From Halonotius aquaticus (GTDB taxonomy: Archaea; Halobacteriota; Halobacteria; Halobacteriales; Haloferacaceae), in NCBI RefSeq assembly GCF_003605575.1, contig NZ_QKNY01000003.1, positions 124,001 to 188,000 of the forward strand: a stretch of 64,000 bases of DNA, read 5' to 3'. This document shows positions 32,928 to 42,367 of the stretch, piece after piece. Below the pieces are notes generated by a model. That model saw nothing but the letters and a program-made list of their open reading frames with translations, was not told the DNA's origin and made no database searches. How positions within the stretch are numbered: the stretch's first letter is position 1; each line of letters begins with the position of its first letter. Made by a program: the position numbers and the translations under genes.

Positions 32928-35030
32928 TCAGGTCGTCCGCAGGTGATCCTGCTTCGGTTCGTACACCTCGCCTTTTCGTCGCAACTTCTCAATCTCTTGT
33001 TCGGCTTTGGAGGCATCCATCCCGATCTCATCGGCCCGATCCAACACTTCCTCGATCGGAGCGCCTTCTTCGAATTCCTCTTCGATATCGCTGATGAGCC
33101 CCTTGATATTTTTAATCCGATCACGCTGCGTCTTCGAGGTGCCTGTTTCGACCACGTCGGCGTCGAACTGCCCGGTTTCAGGGTCGACACCGATATCCTG
33201 CAGACAGGAGCGAACGATATCGACTGATCGATCGGCGTCTTCGGCCTCGACGGTATCAGAGAGGCGCACGCGCGCACTCGCCTCCGCCAGCCGAACAAGG
33301 GCTTCGAGTTTCCGGGCGGTGACCGGGATCGGCGCGTCCTCGTCAGCCCCTTTCGAGCGGAGGTCGACGTAGAACTCCCGGATCGTCGCTTTCGCCTCGT
33401 CGGTCATCGTCGGGAAACAGGAGCGTTTGGCGTGGGCAACGTATTTTCGCAGGAGTTCGGCGTCGATCTCCGGGGCGACCTCCTCGGTCACGTCGTCAAC
33501 CTGCTGTTGGGTGAACTCCGAGGTTGCGATCCGGTCACGCTGGGTGTTGAGCTCCCCGGCGTAGTTCGTTTTGAGAATGTGATCGGCGAGTTTGCCGTCG
33601 TGTTCGGGATCGGGTTGGTCAGTAACGGTGAAGATGAGGTCAAACCGCGAGATGAGCGCGGGTTCGAGGTCGATCTGCTCGCCGATCGGCTCATACTGAT
33701 CGAACCGACCGTACTTCGGGTTGGCCGCGCCTAAAAGGGAGCAACGGGATTTCAGGGTGGCGTTGATACCGGCCTTCGAGATGCTGATCTTCTGTTGTTC
33801 GAGGGCCTCGTGCATCGCCGATCGGTCGTCGCTGGCCATCTTGTCGAGTTCGTCGACCGCCGCGATCCCCTTATCGGCCAAGACGAGCGCGCCCGCTTCG
33901 AGTGTCCACTGCTGGCCGTCGCCGAAATCATCTTGCACAGCGGCGGCAGTAAGGCCAGCGCTGGAGCTGCCTTTCCCCGAGGTATACACCGACCGCGGGG
34001 CAATATTTTCGATATATGATAACATCTGACTCTTTCCGGTCCCAGGGTCACCAATAAGAAGCATATGCAGATCGCCACGAATCCGTGATCCGTCGGGAAG
34101 ATTCTTCGTCACGCCGGAAAACAACTGAAGGATCATCGCCAACTTCTCCTCCTCGTAGCCGTAGATCGCTGGCGCGACCGAGCCGACCATCTGGTCGTAG
34201 ATATCGTCCTCGTTGGAGAGAGTGATGATCGTCTCGATGTCCGCCTGCTCGATGTCCATGTCCTCGAACTCCTCGTCCTCGACGGTGATCGAGACACCGT
34301 CCATGTAGAGATCGAACAGCGAGGACTTCTCGTTGCCCTCCGACATCTGTTCGATGTGGAGGACGCCGACAGCGGTGACGTGATCGCCGGGGGTGACCTT
34401 GCCGGTGATGTCGTCTTCGACGTTCATATCGATACTCTGTGGCGTCTCGCCGCCGCGCAGGCCTTCGGGGCTCTCCTGGACGCGGATCTTTTGCGCATCG
34501 ATGAACTCAGATTGATCGAAGTTGATGCGGAACGGCCCTTGTCGCTCACAGCCCTGACACTCGTGGGGCTCCTGAAACTCGCCGTCCTGCTGGGGGATGT
34601 AGTTCATCGTTCCACAGCGTTGGCACTCGAAGGCGGAGTCAGTGATCTTCGGGCGCACATCGGTCGCTTTGCGGACGATCCCTTGGACAGCGACGAGCTT
34701 GCCAATATGGTTGTCGTGGACGCGGATACCGCGGATGTCGACGGACTCCGGGAGGTTCCGCAGTCGAACGTGGGCGTTGCCGAGTTTGACATCCGCCGGC
34801 AGGTCGTAGAGCCGGAGGGCTTCCTCGGCGTACTCCTGGAGCTGGTCGGGCTGGGAGCGATAGTCCTCGGCGAGATCCGCATCGAACTGATAGAGGTCGT
34901 CATAATCGATGTACAGCGACCGCTTTTCGTTGGGATACTGCTGGGCGAGCTGCCCGATCTCATCGCGGTAATAGTTGCGGTAAAACTGGATGAACCGATC
35001 GGTGAGTTCCTGATTGGAGGCCTGCGCCAT
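32928..35030 (-). CDS. mcm: Replicative helicase MCM
   Basis: 700-residue hexameric 3'-5' DNA helicase, with no intein. N domain with a four-Cys zinc site (CQRC ... CQGC, about 145-170), AAA+ core with Walker A GDPGTGKSQML, Walker B AAVDELDKM, sensor 1 GAANPKYGRFD and Arg finger SRFDLIF, then a C-terminal winged helix (ISDIEEEFEEGAPIEEVLDRA). ATG 35030 (MAQASNQELTDRFIQFYRNY) is chosen over 35078 because it matches the conserved start and length. Confidence 0.97.
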   Translation of the reverse strand: MAQASNQELTDRFIQFYRNYYRDEIGQLAQQYPNEKRSLYIDYDDLYQFDADLAEDYRSQPDQLQEYAEEALRLYDLPADVKLGNAHVRLRNLPESVDIRGIRVHDNHIGKLVAVQGIVRKATDVRPKITDSAFECQRCGTMNYIPQQDGEFQEPHECQGCERQGPFRINFDQSEFIDAQKIRVQESPEGLRGGETPQSIDMNVEDDITGKVTPGDHVTAVGVLHIEQMSEGNEKSSLFDLYMDGVSITVEDEEFEDMDIEQADIETIITLSNEDDIYDQMVGSVAPAIYGYEEEKLAMILQLFSGVTKNLPDGSRIRGDLHMLLIGDPGTGKSQMLSYIENIAPRSVYTSGKGSSSAGLTAAAVQDDFGDGQQWTLEAGALVLADKGIAAVDELDKMASDDRSAMHEALEQQKISISKAGINATLKSRCSLLGAANPKYGRFDQYEPIGEQIDLEPALISRFDLIFTVTDQPDPEHDGKLADHILKTNYAGELNTQRDRIATSEFTQQQVDDVTEEVAPEIDAELLRKYVAHAKRSCFPTMTDEAKATIREFYVDLRSKGADEDAPIPVTARKLEALVRLAEASARVRLSDTVEAEDADRSVDIVRSCLQDIGVDPETGQFDADVVETGTSKTQRDRIKNIKGLISDIEEEFEEGAPIEEVLDRADEIGMDASKAEQEIEKLRRKGEVYEPKQDHLRTT

Positions 35031-35140
35031 TGAGAGAGGCGTAGGTCGGCATCGGTTATGAAAGTCCGGATCCCACAACCACCCTCAGTATTCGAGTCAT
35101 GTACCATTACTGCAAAAATGCTTGCGCCGGTACGAGTGGT

Positions 35141-35992
35141 ATGGCGTCATCGCAGTCGACGACAGCAGGAACCACGCGTGGGCAACACGAACTGCTAATT
35201 ATTGGTGGCGGCGTCGCCGGACTGACGGCGGCGACGTTTACCGCTCGCGCTGGCATCGAGACGATGGTGATCAACGACGGCGAGACGGTGCTGCGGCGCA
35301 ACGCCCATCTCGAAAACATTCCGGGCTTTCCGGCCGGCGTCAACCCCCGCCGGTTTGCGGATATGTTGCGCGCACAGGCAACCCGAAACGGTGCCGAGTA
35401 CCAGACGGGCACCGTCACCGAGTTGACCGGCGATATCGACGACGGATTCACAGCCACCATCACCGGCGGACAGGCCAGCGACGACACCGAGAGAGCTGCT
35501 GGCGACGGCAAGGATGCCGAACCGACACGGGAACTGACGGCTGATCGGGTGTTGGCCGCCTCGTTCCCGGATGCTGACTTTCTCGAGGGGTTCGATATCG
35601 AGACCCGAACAGCCGACAGCAAACAGTACGCCGAGGCTGGCGAGTTGGGCCGCACCGGTGTTGAGGGGCTCTACGTCGCGGGGCGGTTGGCCGAACGCTA
35701 TCACCAAGCCGTGATCGCCGCCGGCGATGGGGCCGAAGCGGCGATCACGCTGATCCACGACAGCGACATCCCCTTCTACAACGATTGGGTCGCCCCCGAG
35801 GGCTACTGGACGGATCGCGGTCGGGAGGTGCCGCCGGGCTGTGAAGAGATCGATCCGACCGAACAGCGCGCCAGACAGGAGGCCGCGATGGCGGCGATGC
35901 AGGAGTACTTTGCCGCGCCACACGACCAACAGCAGCGAACCTTTCCTTCGCTTGTCGACGACGAACGCAATCGTCTCGATTGGGAACGGTAG
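35141..35992 (+). CDS. Thioredoxin-reductase-like FAD protein lacking the NADPH domain
   Basis: 283 residues from ATG 35141. The FAD half of a TrxR fold is present: GGGVAGLTAATFTARAG near 23-39 and NIPGFPAGVNPRRFADML, then VEGLYVAGRLAERYHQAVIAAGDGAEAAI, which is the second FAD segment. The intervening NADPH-binding domain and the CxxC redox pair of real TrxR are absent, replaced by an acidic loop. It therefore cannot work as thioredoxin reductase. It could be an FAD-dependent partner or oxidase. The genuine trxB is at 62021. Confidence 0.8.
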   Translation: MASSQSTTAGTTRGQHELLIIGGGVAGLTAATFTARAGIETMVINDGETVLRRNAHLENIPGFPAGVNPRRFADMLRAQATRNGAEYQTGTVTELTGDIDDGFTATITGGQASDDTERAAGDGKDAEPTRELTADRVLAASFPDADFLEGFDIETRTADSKQYAEAGELGRTGVEGLYVAGRLAERYHQAVIAAGDGAEAAITLIHDSDIPFYNDWVAPEGYWTDRGREVPPGCEEIDPTEQRARQEAAMAAMQEYFAAPHDQQQRTFPSLVDDERNRLDWER

Positions 35993-36036
35993 CGAACCCC
36001 GAACGCCTATCTACCTACCGACCCGACGTTCGGAGT

Positions 36037-37209
36037 ATGCTTGACGGCGTCAACGTCGCCTTGGGCGTCACCGGCAGCATCGCCGCGGTGAAAACCGTCG
36101 AACTCGCCCACGAGCTCCGCCGACAGGGCGCGAGCGTCCGTGCGTTGATGAGCGATAGCGCCCACGGGATCATCCACCCGTGGGCCCTCGAATTCGCGAC
36201 CGAGCGCGACGTTGTCACCGAGATCACCGGCCGCGTCGAACACGTCGATCTCTGCGGCCGCGACGGCTGGGCAGACGTGTTGCTGATCGCGCCGGCAACC
36301 GCAAACACCGTCGGCAAGGTTGCGGGCGCGGTCGACGACACGCCGGTGACAACCGCCGCGACCACTGCCCTCGGCGCCGATGTTCCAGTTGTCATCGCCC
36401 CCGCAATGCACGAACCCATGTACGACCACCCTGGCGTCCTCGATGCCATCGACCGCGTCGAATCGTGGGGCGTCGAGTTCGTCGATCCCCGCATCGAGGA
36501 GGGGAAGGCCAAGATCGCCACCGCCGAAGCCATGGTCACCGCGCTCGCCCGCGCGACGACGCCGCAGGATCTTGCCGACCGCCATCTCGTCGTCACCGGC
36601 GGCGCGACCAGCGAGGCAATCGACCCGATCCGCGTGCTGACCAACCGGGCGTCGGGCCGCACCGGTCGCGCGGTCGCCCGCGTCTGTGCGATTCGGGGCG
36701 CCGACGTGACACTGATCCACGACGGCCCCGACGTGCATTACGCTGATGTGGTCGAAATCGAGAGCGCCGCAGAGATGCTGGCCGCGGCCGATGCCGCCTG
36801 CGAGGATGCCGACGCGATGGTCTCGGCGGCGGCCATCGGCGACTACACCGTCCAGGAGGCGTCCGCAAAACTCCGCTCCGGGGAGGCCCGCACACTGGAG
36901 TTAGAGCCGACGCCGAAGGTGTTGGATTCGATTCGACAGGGTCACCCCGACCTCCCCTTGGTCGGCTTCAAGGCTGAGACGACCGGCGATGACGACGCTC
37001 TGCTCGAACAGGCGGTCGCGCTCCGTGATCGGATCGATCTTAGCTTCGTCGTCGCCAACGACGCGACGGTGATGGGCGAAACCGACACCCGCGCGCTGTT
37101 GGTCGACCGTGGGGTCGAGTCAGTCGCCGACTGTGAGGTCGTCGAAGGGCCGAAGCCCCTGCTCGGTGATCGGATCGCCAGCCGGCTCGCGAGACTGCTC
37201 GGCGAGTAA
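36037..37209 (+). CDS. coaBC: Bifunctional phosphopantothenoylcysteine decarboxylase/synthetase
   Basis: 390-residue fusion catalysing two steps of coenzyme A synthesis. The CoaC flavoprotein half (1-180) has GVTGSIAAVKTVELAHEL, catalytic His in IIHPWALEF, APATANTVGKVAGAVDD and PAMHEPMYDHP. The CoaB half (185-390) has VTGGATSEAIDPIRVLTNRASG, which binds the phosphopantothenate and nucleotide. ATG 36037 fits the conserved start. It follows the flavoprotein gene by 44 bp. Confidence 0.94.
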   Translation: MLDGVNVALGVTGSIAAVKTVELAHELRRQGASVRALMSDSAHGIIHPWALEFATERDVVTEITGRVEHVDLCGRDGWADVLLIAPATANTVGKVAGAVDDTPVTTAATTALGADVPVVIAPAMHEPMYDHPGVLDAIDRVESWGVEFVDPRIEEGKAKIATAEAMVTALARATTPQDLADRHLVVTGGATSEAIDPIRVLTNRASGRTGRAVARVCAIRGADVTLIHDGPDVHYADVVEIESAAEMLAAADAACEDADAMVSAAAIGDYTVQEASAKLRSGEARTLELEPTPKVLDSIRQGHPDLPLVGFKAETTGDDDALLEQAVALRDRIDLSFVVANDATVMGETDTRALLVDRGVESVADCEVVEGPKPLLGDRIASRLARLLGE

Positions 37210-37374
37210 CTGATCAGACACCGCTCGGCGGGTTATTGAACAGACAGGTAGTATCTCGACAGATTACTCACAAACCAACAGTTGACACACCCGCTTTTCG
37301 AAACTCCGACTCATCCGACAGCCGAGATAAGAATAGTTTTGAGGCGTCCCCGACTTCCCCCGACTAAGACCAGT

Positions 37375-37425
37375 ATGACGTTCGGACAACCCTCGGACGC
37401 GCCGGACGGAGTGACCGGGCGATGA
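37375..37425 (+). CDS. 16-codon mini-ORF overlapping the mrpE start
   Basis: ATG 37375 to TGA 37423-37425, peptide MTFGQPSDAPDGVTGR. Its stop overlaps the mrpE ATG as ATGA, the same junction used throughout the Mrp operon, so ribosomes finishing it could restart on mrpE. AT-rich GATAAGAATAGTTTTG at 37325-37340 is a plausible TATA region about 40 bp upstream. The frame may be chance. Confidence 0.3.
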   Translation: MTFGQPSDAPDGVTGR

Positions 37426-38567
37426 CGACCCCCGAGTCGGGGATCATCGTCCCCGTCAAACGCTCGGCGACCCTCCGCCAGACTGTCGGCTACGTGATCG
37501 GAGACGCACTCGACCGGGCCGCCGACGGCGACGTGGCCGTCGTCCACTTCGTCTCGGTGGCCTCGTGGCGTGCCGAAGACCCCGGCTCCGACCGCGAGCG
37601 ACAGCGCGCGGTCGACCTCCTTGAGCAGGTCGAAACGTGGGCCGGCTTCGAACTCGACGAGGCCGACACCGACAGCGACACAGTCACTATCGAAACCGCA
37701 GTGATCGGCGACACCGACTACCTGTTCAGCCCGGAGGACTACGCCGACCTGCTCACCGAGTACGCCGAGCAACACGGCCTCGGACGCGTCGTCGTCGACC
37801 CCGAATACTCGCTTGTCGGCCACACGACGCTGGTAGAGCCCTTGGAGTTCGAACTCGCCCAGCGCGATCTCGCTATCGAGGAGGCCCCGGTCGACCGCCC
37901 GACACGCCGCGGTCGATTGGTCAGCCGGACCACGCCGGCCCGCTTTCTCACGCTGTTCGGCACCTCGATGCTGTTCTATCAGGTGCTTGGCGGGTTTAGC
38001 GGGCTGTTCGATCTCGTGACGGGCGTCGCGACCGCGCTGATCGTCGCCACAACGTTGTCGAGTGTGAGTTTCTACCGTGATCCAACGCTTCGGGAGTCGC
38101 CAAAACGCGTCCTCCGCGGCGTCATCTACGTGCCGTATCTCCTCTATGAGATCGTCGTTTCGAATCTCGTCGTCGCCCGCGTGATCCTCGATCCGCGCCT
38201 CGATATCGATCCACGGCTCACGAAAGTTCGGGTGTTCGTGGGTTCGGGGTTCCCGCTGACGACGCTGGCAAACAGCATCACGCTGACACCGGGGACGCTG
38301 ACGGTGAAAGCCGACGATCAAGAGCTCTACGTCCACTCACTGGTGCCGTTCGCCCGCGAGGGGCTGTTCGACGGCGCGTTAGAACGCTGGGTTCGGTTCG
38401 TGTTCTACGGCCGGGAAGCAGCTCGCTTCCCGTCGCCGCGTGATCGTGGCGACACCGAAGTGCTACAGGATCCGGGTGTAGACGAGCCGGCGAACGGCGA
38501 ACCCGAAGCCGTCGCCGACGGCGGCGTCGATTGTAGTGGTGACGATACACAGGAGGGCGACCAATGA
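37422..38567 (+). CDS. mrpE: Mrp/Mnh antiporter subunit E with N-terminal USP-like domain
   Basis: 381 residues, far longer than bacterial MrpE (about 160). Residues 1-155 form a soluble alpha/beta domain resembling universal-stress-like proteins (GIIVPVKRSATLRQTVGYVI). Residues 165-320 are MrpE proper with two or three membrane segments (FLTLFGTSMLFYQVLGG, YVPYLLYEIVVSNLVVARVIL, TLANSITLTPGTLTV). An acidic tail follows. First real gene of the nine-cistron operon; it overlaps mrpF by 4 bp. Confidence 0.88.
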   Translation: MTTPESGIIVPVKRSATLRQTVGYVIGDALDRAADGDVAVVHFVSVASWRAEDPGSDRERQRAVDLLEQVETWAGFELDEADTDSDTVTIETAVIGDTDYLFSPEDYADLLTEYAEQHGLGRVVVDPEYSLVGHTTLVEPLEFELAQRDLAIEEAPVDRPTRRGRLVSRTTPARFLTLFGTSMLFYQVLGGFSGLFDLVTGVATALIVATTLSSVSFYRDPTLRESPKRVLRGVIYVPYLLYEIVVSNLVVARVILDPRLDIDPRLTKVRVFVGSGFPLTTLANSITLTPGTLTVKADDQELYVHSLVPFAREGLFDGALERWVRFVFYGREAARFPSPRDRGDTEVLQDPGVDEPANGEPEAVADGGVDCSGDDTQEGDQ

Positions 38568-38869
38568 GTGTCGCCGACGCCGCGCTGATCGCCGGCTACA
38601 CCGTCGGCGACGGCCTGTTGATCGCGGCGACGCTGTTCGTCACGCTGGCTATCGCCATGCTGTATCGGGCGATCATGGGGCCGACCAATCAGGATCGCGT
38701 CCTCGCGGTCAACGTCCTCGGCACCAACACGGTCGTCATTCTTGCGTTGCTGGGGGCGGCCCTCGGCGAGCCGTGGTTCCTCGATATCGCGCTCGTCTAC
38801 GCATTACTGAACTTCCTGATGTCGGTTGCCATCTCGAAGTTCACTGTCGAGCGGGGTGGAGTCATATGA
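38564..38869 (+). CDS. mrpF: Mrp/Mnh antiporter subunit F
   Basis: 101 residues, three membrane segments; AMLYRAIMGPTNQDRVLAVNVLGTN is the MrpF signature, where the conserved GP.xxDR motif sits between helices 1 and 2. Overlaps mrpE by ATGA and mrpG by ATGA. Small structural subunit needed for complex assembly and ion exchange. Confidence 0.92.
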   Translation: MSVADAALIAGYTVGDGLLIAATLFVTLAIAMLYRAIMGPTNQDRVLAVNVLGTNTVVILALLGAALGEPWFLDIALVYALLNFLMSVAISKFTVERGGVI

Positions 38870-39186
38870 TCACCACCGTTCGGATCGGGCTCATCGCGGT
38901 CTTCGTCGCGCTGGGCCTGTTTTTCACGTTCGTCTCGGCGACCGGCGTGATCCGGCTCCCGGACGTGTTCTCGCGGGCCCACACCGCCTCGCAAGCCGAC
39001 ACGCTGGGCGCTGGCTTCGCGCTCGCGGCGGTCGCGCTGACGATTGGCTGGGGCCCAACAGCGGTTAAAACGGTGCTCCTGCTGTTTTTCATCTTCGTCA
39101 CCAACCCGACGGCCGCCCACGCCATCGCACGGGCCGCCTACGAGGAGGGCGTCGAGCCGTGGACAAAGGGGGATGAGCGACGATGA
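38866..39186 (+). CDS. mrpG: Mrp/Mnh antiporter subunit G
   Basis: 106 residues from ATG 38866; MrpG signature FTFVSATGVIRLPDVFSRAHTASQADTLG between helices 1 and 2. Three membrane segments, polar C-terminal tail (AYEEGVEPWTKGDERR). Overlaps both neighbours by ATGA. The start choice is set by overlap with the mrpF stop and by the conserved N-terminal helix. Confidence 0.92.
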   Translation: MITTVRIGLIAVFVALGLFFTFVSATGVIRLPDVFSRAHTASQADTLGAGFALAAVALTIGWGPTAVKTVLLLFFIFVTNPTAAHAIARAAYEEGVEPWTKGDERR

Positions 39187-39776
39187 GCGTCGCTGCTCCG
39201 CAGCTCGCCGGCTTGGTGCCGCTGCAGAGCGTCGGCATCACGCCTATCGAGGCGTCGCTGTTCGTCTTCGTCCTGCTCACGGCTGTCCTGACCGCGCTGT
39301 TTCGGGACGTCCTCGCCTCGATTGTGGTCTTCGCGGCCTACAGTCTCGGCTTGGCCCTGCTGTACACGTTCTACCGTGCGCCCGATGTGGGGCTGACTGA
39401 GGCTGCAATCGGGGCCGGTGTCACCACCGTCTTCCTGCTGTTGACGATTGCGAAGACGACGCGACCGGCGACCGACGCCCGCTTCGAGGCGATCAACTGG
39501 CCCGCCGTCGGCGTCTGTGGGCTGTTCGTCCTCGTCGTCGCCGCGACGCTGCCGGCGTTCCCGGCGGTCGGCGATCCCGCCTCGCCGATCCTCGCGAACG
39601 CCGACGTGACCGGCTACTACCTCGCCAACGCCTACGACGAGACCGGCGCGGAAAACGCCGTCACCGCCGTTCTGGCGGCCTACCGCGGGTTCGATACCTT
39701 CGGCGAGGCAATCGTCGTCTTCGCCGCGGGCATCGCCAGCCTGCTGGTGCTCGGGCGGGAGGTGTTCACCGCATGA
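39183..39776 (+). CDS. DUF4040/MbhD-type Mrp subunit
   Basis: 197 residues, five or six membrane segments. RDVLASIVVFAAYSLGLALLYTFYRAPDVGLTEAAIGAGVTTVFLLLT is the DUF4040 core, equivalent to the C-terminal part of bacterial MrpA (MbhD). The second half (about 105-197, PAFPAVGDPASPI ... GFDTFGEAIVVFAAGIA) corresponds to the following MbhE-like region. A subunit split off from MrpA, as is usual in archaea. Overlaps both neighbours by ATGA. Confidence 0.88.
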   Translation: MSVAAPQLAGLVPLQSVGITPIEASLFVFVLLTAVLTALFRDVLASIVVFAAYSLGLALLYTFYRAPDVGLTEAAIGAGVTTVFLLLTIAKTTRPATDARFEAINWPAVGVCGLFVLVVAATLPAFPAVGDPASPILANADVTGYYLANAYDETGAENAVTAVLAAYRGFDTFGEAIVVFAAGIASLLVLGREVFTA

Positions 39777-40444
39777 GCAGCGACCGACTCAACGGCGATA
39801 CGTCATCTGACACCCGCGTTGCCCGCCAACGGCCGCTCTACAGCGAGAGCCAAGTCATCATGACGACGGTCAAAGCGGTCATCCCGTTCGTGTTGACCTA
39901 CGGGCTGTTCATCACGTTCCACGGGACGAGTTCGCCCGGCGGCGGGTTCCAGGGCGGCGCGCTCATCGCGTCGGTCGTGTTGATGATCGCCTTCGCCTTC
40001 GGGATCGAGTCGACGCGGACGTGGCTTTCGAACACGCTCGTCGTCCTCCTCGCAACGCTCGGCGTGGCGATCTTCGCCGGCATCGCCCTCGTCCCGATGG
40101 CACTCGGCGAGAACTTCCTCGATTACACCGCCTACTACCCCGTCCTCGGGGACGTACTCGGCCTCAAGGAGTACGAGTTCGTCAAATACGGGATGGAGGC
40201 CGTCGAGATCGGCGGCATCGCCTTCATCGTTTCGGGTGTCTTGATGGGGCTGTTCTTCGCACTGGCGGCCGGCATGACGCCGCCGAGCAGCACCGACACC
40301 GATGCCGACACAGCGGCAGATACCGGTGCCGACACGGCGTCGGAGTCGTCCGGCGATGTCGCTAGCGGCGATGCCGAAACCCCTGGCGACGATGGCGACA
40401 CAGCCGCTGCTGGCAACGACGAGCAGGCAGGTGAGACCCAATGA
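39773..40444 (+). CDS. mrpB: Mrp/Mnh antiporter subunit B
   Basis: 223 residues, MnhB domain at about 25-165: VIPFVLTYGLFITFHGTSSPGGGFQGGALIAS is the family signature. Four membrane segments. A long acidic Asp/Ala/Thr/Gly tail after 180, typical of halophilic soluble tails. Overlaps DUF4040 gene and mrpC by ATGA. Confidence 0.92.
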   Translation: MSSDRLNGDTSSDTRVARQRPLYSESQVIMTTVKAVIPFVLTYGLFITFHGTSSPGGGFQGGALIASVVLMIAFAFGIESTRTWLSNTLVVLLATLGVAIFAGIALVPMALGENFLDYTAYYPVLGDVLGLKEYEFVKYGMEAVEIGGIAFIVSGVLMGLFFALAAGMTPPSSTDTDADTAADTGADTASESSGDVASGDAETPGDDGDTAAAGNDEQAGETQ

Positions 40445-40809
40445 CTGATTTCCTTGGCGTGGTGACGACGCGACACGCCTACGCGCTGTTCGTCCTGCTG
40501 TCGGCTATCGGGCTCTACATGATGATCGCAAACGAGAACCTCGTCAAGAAGATTATCGGCCTCAATATGTTCCAGACCGGCGTCTTCCTGTTTTTCGTCA
40601 CCTCGGCCTACCGGATCGGCGGCGCGGCCCCGATTGTCACCGAGGGCGGCGGCCCCTACGTCAGCCCGCTGCCGCAGGTGATCGTCCTGACGGCGATTGT
40701 CGTCGGCATCAGCCTCACGGCGGTCGGCCTCGCGCTCACGATCCGGCTCTACAGCGAGTACGGCACCCTGCGTGCCGACGCGCTCCGGGAGGTGATCGGC
40801 GATGAGTGA
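40441..40809 (+). CDS. mrpC: Mrp/Mnh antiporter subunit C (NuoK-like)
   Basis: 122 residues, three membrane helices; MIANENLVKKIIGLNMFQTGVFLF is the NuoK/MrpC signature with the conserved Glu-containing helix. DPLPQVIVLTAIVVGISLTAV-like segment is present as SPLPQVIVLTAIVVGISLT. Overlaps mrpB by 4 bp and mrpD by 8 bp. Confidence 0.92.
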   Translation: MTDFLGVVTTRHAYALFVLLSAIGLYMMIANENLVKKIIGLNMFQTGVFLFFVTSAYRIGGAAPIVTEGGGPYVSPLPQVIVLTAIVVGISLTAVGLALTIRLYSEYGTLRADALREVIGDE

Positions 40810-42367
40810 CGCCCTCCTCCCGCTGTTGATTGCCATTCCGCTGTTGGCAGCGGTCTTCCCGCTGCTGTTGGGACTTCGCTTCGACAGCGCTGGCTGGCCG
40901 GTGGCGATGGCAACGTCACTGCTCGTCGCCGCGCTCGCCGTGCGGTTCACGTGGGCGGTCTCGCCGGCCAGCAGCGGCCCCCAGCGACTCGTCCACGACC
41001 TCGCTGGCTACCCCGCCCCGTACGGGATCGAACTCGTCGGCGACGGCCTGTCGGCGATCCTCGTACTCCTCATCAGCGTTGTTGCCGTTGCTGTCCTCAT
41101 CTACGCCCGGACGACCGGCCCCGACAGCAACGCCTTCTACAGCGGTTTCCTGCTGTTGACCGGTGGGCTGCTCGGGATGGCACTGACCGGTGACCTGTTC
41201 AACCTCTTCGTCTTCCTCGAAATCGTCGGGCTGGTGAGCTACGCGCTGATCGCCAGCAGTGACGACGGCCGGGCGGCCTACGGCGCGCTCAAATACCTTT
41301 TCCTCGGGACGACGGGCGCGTCACTGTACCTGATCGGCGTCGGCTACGCCTTCGTCGCCACCGGGACGCTCAACATGCGCGATATGGCGAGTGAACTCGC
41401 CGCCCTCGGCTACGGTGATCCGCTCGTCCAAGCCGCCTTCGGCTTCATCCTCGTCGGCTTCATGCTGAAAATCGCCATCTTCCCGCTGCATACTTGGCAG
41501 CCCGATGCCTACACTTACGCGCCGGATACCGTCTCGGCGTTCATTTCCGCGCTCGTGTCGACGACGGCGGCCTACGCGCTCATCCGGATCGCCTACGACG
41601 TGTTCACGGTCGACTTTTTCGCAGCGAACCCACTGATTACCGACGCCGTCCTACTCGTCGCCTCGGTCAGCATCGTCGTTGGCAGCCTGCTGGCCTTGCT
41701 GCAAACTGAACTCAAACGCATCTTCGCGTACTCCTCGGTCGCCCAGTTCGGCATGATCCTTGCAGCAATCGGTCTCCAGAGCGAAACCGCGCTGTTCGGC
41801 GCGGTCATCCACCTCGTCGGCCACGGACTGATGAAGGCCACGCTGTTCATGGGCGCGGGCGTCCTCTCCTCGGCCTACGGAGCCCAGACCGTCGCCGACT
41901 ACGCCGGTCTCGCCAAGCGCGCGCCGATCACGTCAGGGATGATGGCGGTCGCCGGCCTCGCGCTCGTTGGGATTCCGCCCTCGGTCGGTACGCTCGGCAA
42001 GTGGTTCATCGCCCTTGGCGCGGTCGAGGCGGGCTCGTGGGGCGTCGCCGCGGTGATCTTCATCAGCACGCTGTTGACGCTGACGTACATCGGCCGGCTG
42101 CTCGAAGCCCTGTACTTCACCCAGCCCGCGACTGACGACGACACCGGCGTCGCTGGCGATACTGGCGATGCGACTGACGACGGTTCAATCGTTGCCGATG
42201 GCGGTGCCGATTCGTCGACTGCCGCCGGCCTCGACGACGTTGTACCCGTCGCGACCGAACGCGTCGTGGTCGTCGTCGTCCTCGCGCTGTCGACGGTCGC
42301 GCTGTTCGGCGCGGCCGGCCTGTTTGCGGAGCTGCTTGACCCCGTCTTCGGGAGGTTCTTCCAATGA
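40802..42367 (+). CDS. mrpD: Mrp/Mnh antiporter subunit D, first copy
   Basis: 521-residue proton-channel subunit, related to NuoM/NuoN. Channel residues appear in FVFLEIVGLVSYALIAS (conserved Glu), AYGALKYLFLGT (Lys), FPLHTWQPDAYTYAPDTVSAFISALVSTTAAY and LLQTELKRIFAYSSVAQFG. About fourteen helices; an acidic loop at about 440-480 precedes the last helix. First of three consecutive antiporter-like subunits, joined by 4-bp and 1-bp overlaps. Confidence 0.92.
   Translation: MSDALLPLLIAIPLLAAVFPLLLGLRFDSAGWPVAMATSLLVAALAVRFTWAVSPASSGPQRLVHDLAGYPAPYGIELVGDGLSAILVLLISVVAVAVLIYARTTGPDSNAFYSGFLLLTGGLLGMALTGDLFNLFVFLEIVGLVSYALIASSDDGRAAYGALKYLFLGTTGASLYLIGVGYAFVATGTLNMRDMASELAALGYGDPLVQAAFGFILVGFMLKIAIFPLHTWQPDAYTYAPDTVSAFISALVSTTAAYALIRIAYDVFTVDFFAANPLITDAVLLVASVSIVVGSLLALLQTELKRIFAYSSVAQFGMILAAIGLQSETALFGAVIHLVGHGLMKATLFMGAGVLSSAYGAQTVADYAGLAKRAPITSGMMAVAGLALVGIPPSVGTLGKWFIALGAVEAGSWGVAAVIFISTLLTLTYIGRLLEALYFTQPATDDDTGVAGDTGDATDDGSIVADGGADSSTAAGLDDVVPVATERVVVVVVLALSTVALFGAAGLFAELLDPVFGRFFQ

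Noticed and set aside
35031-35078. Upstream start for mcm
   Set aside because: Adds 16 residues outside the conserved MCM N terminus; ATG 35030 fits known lengths.
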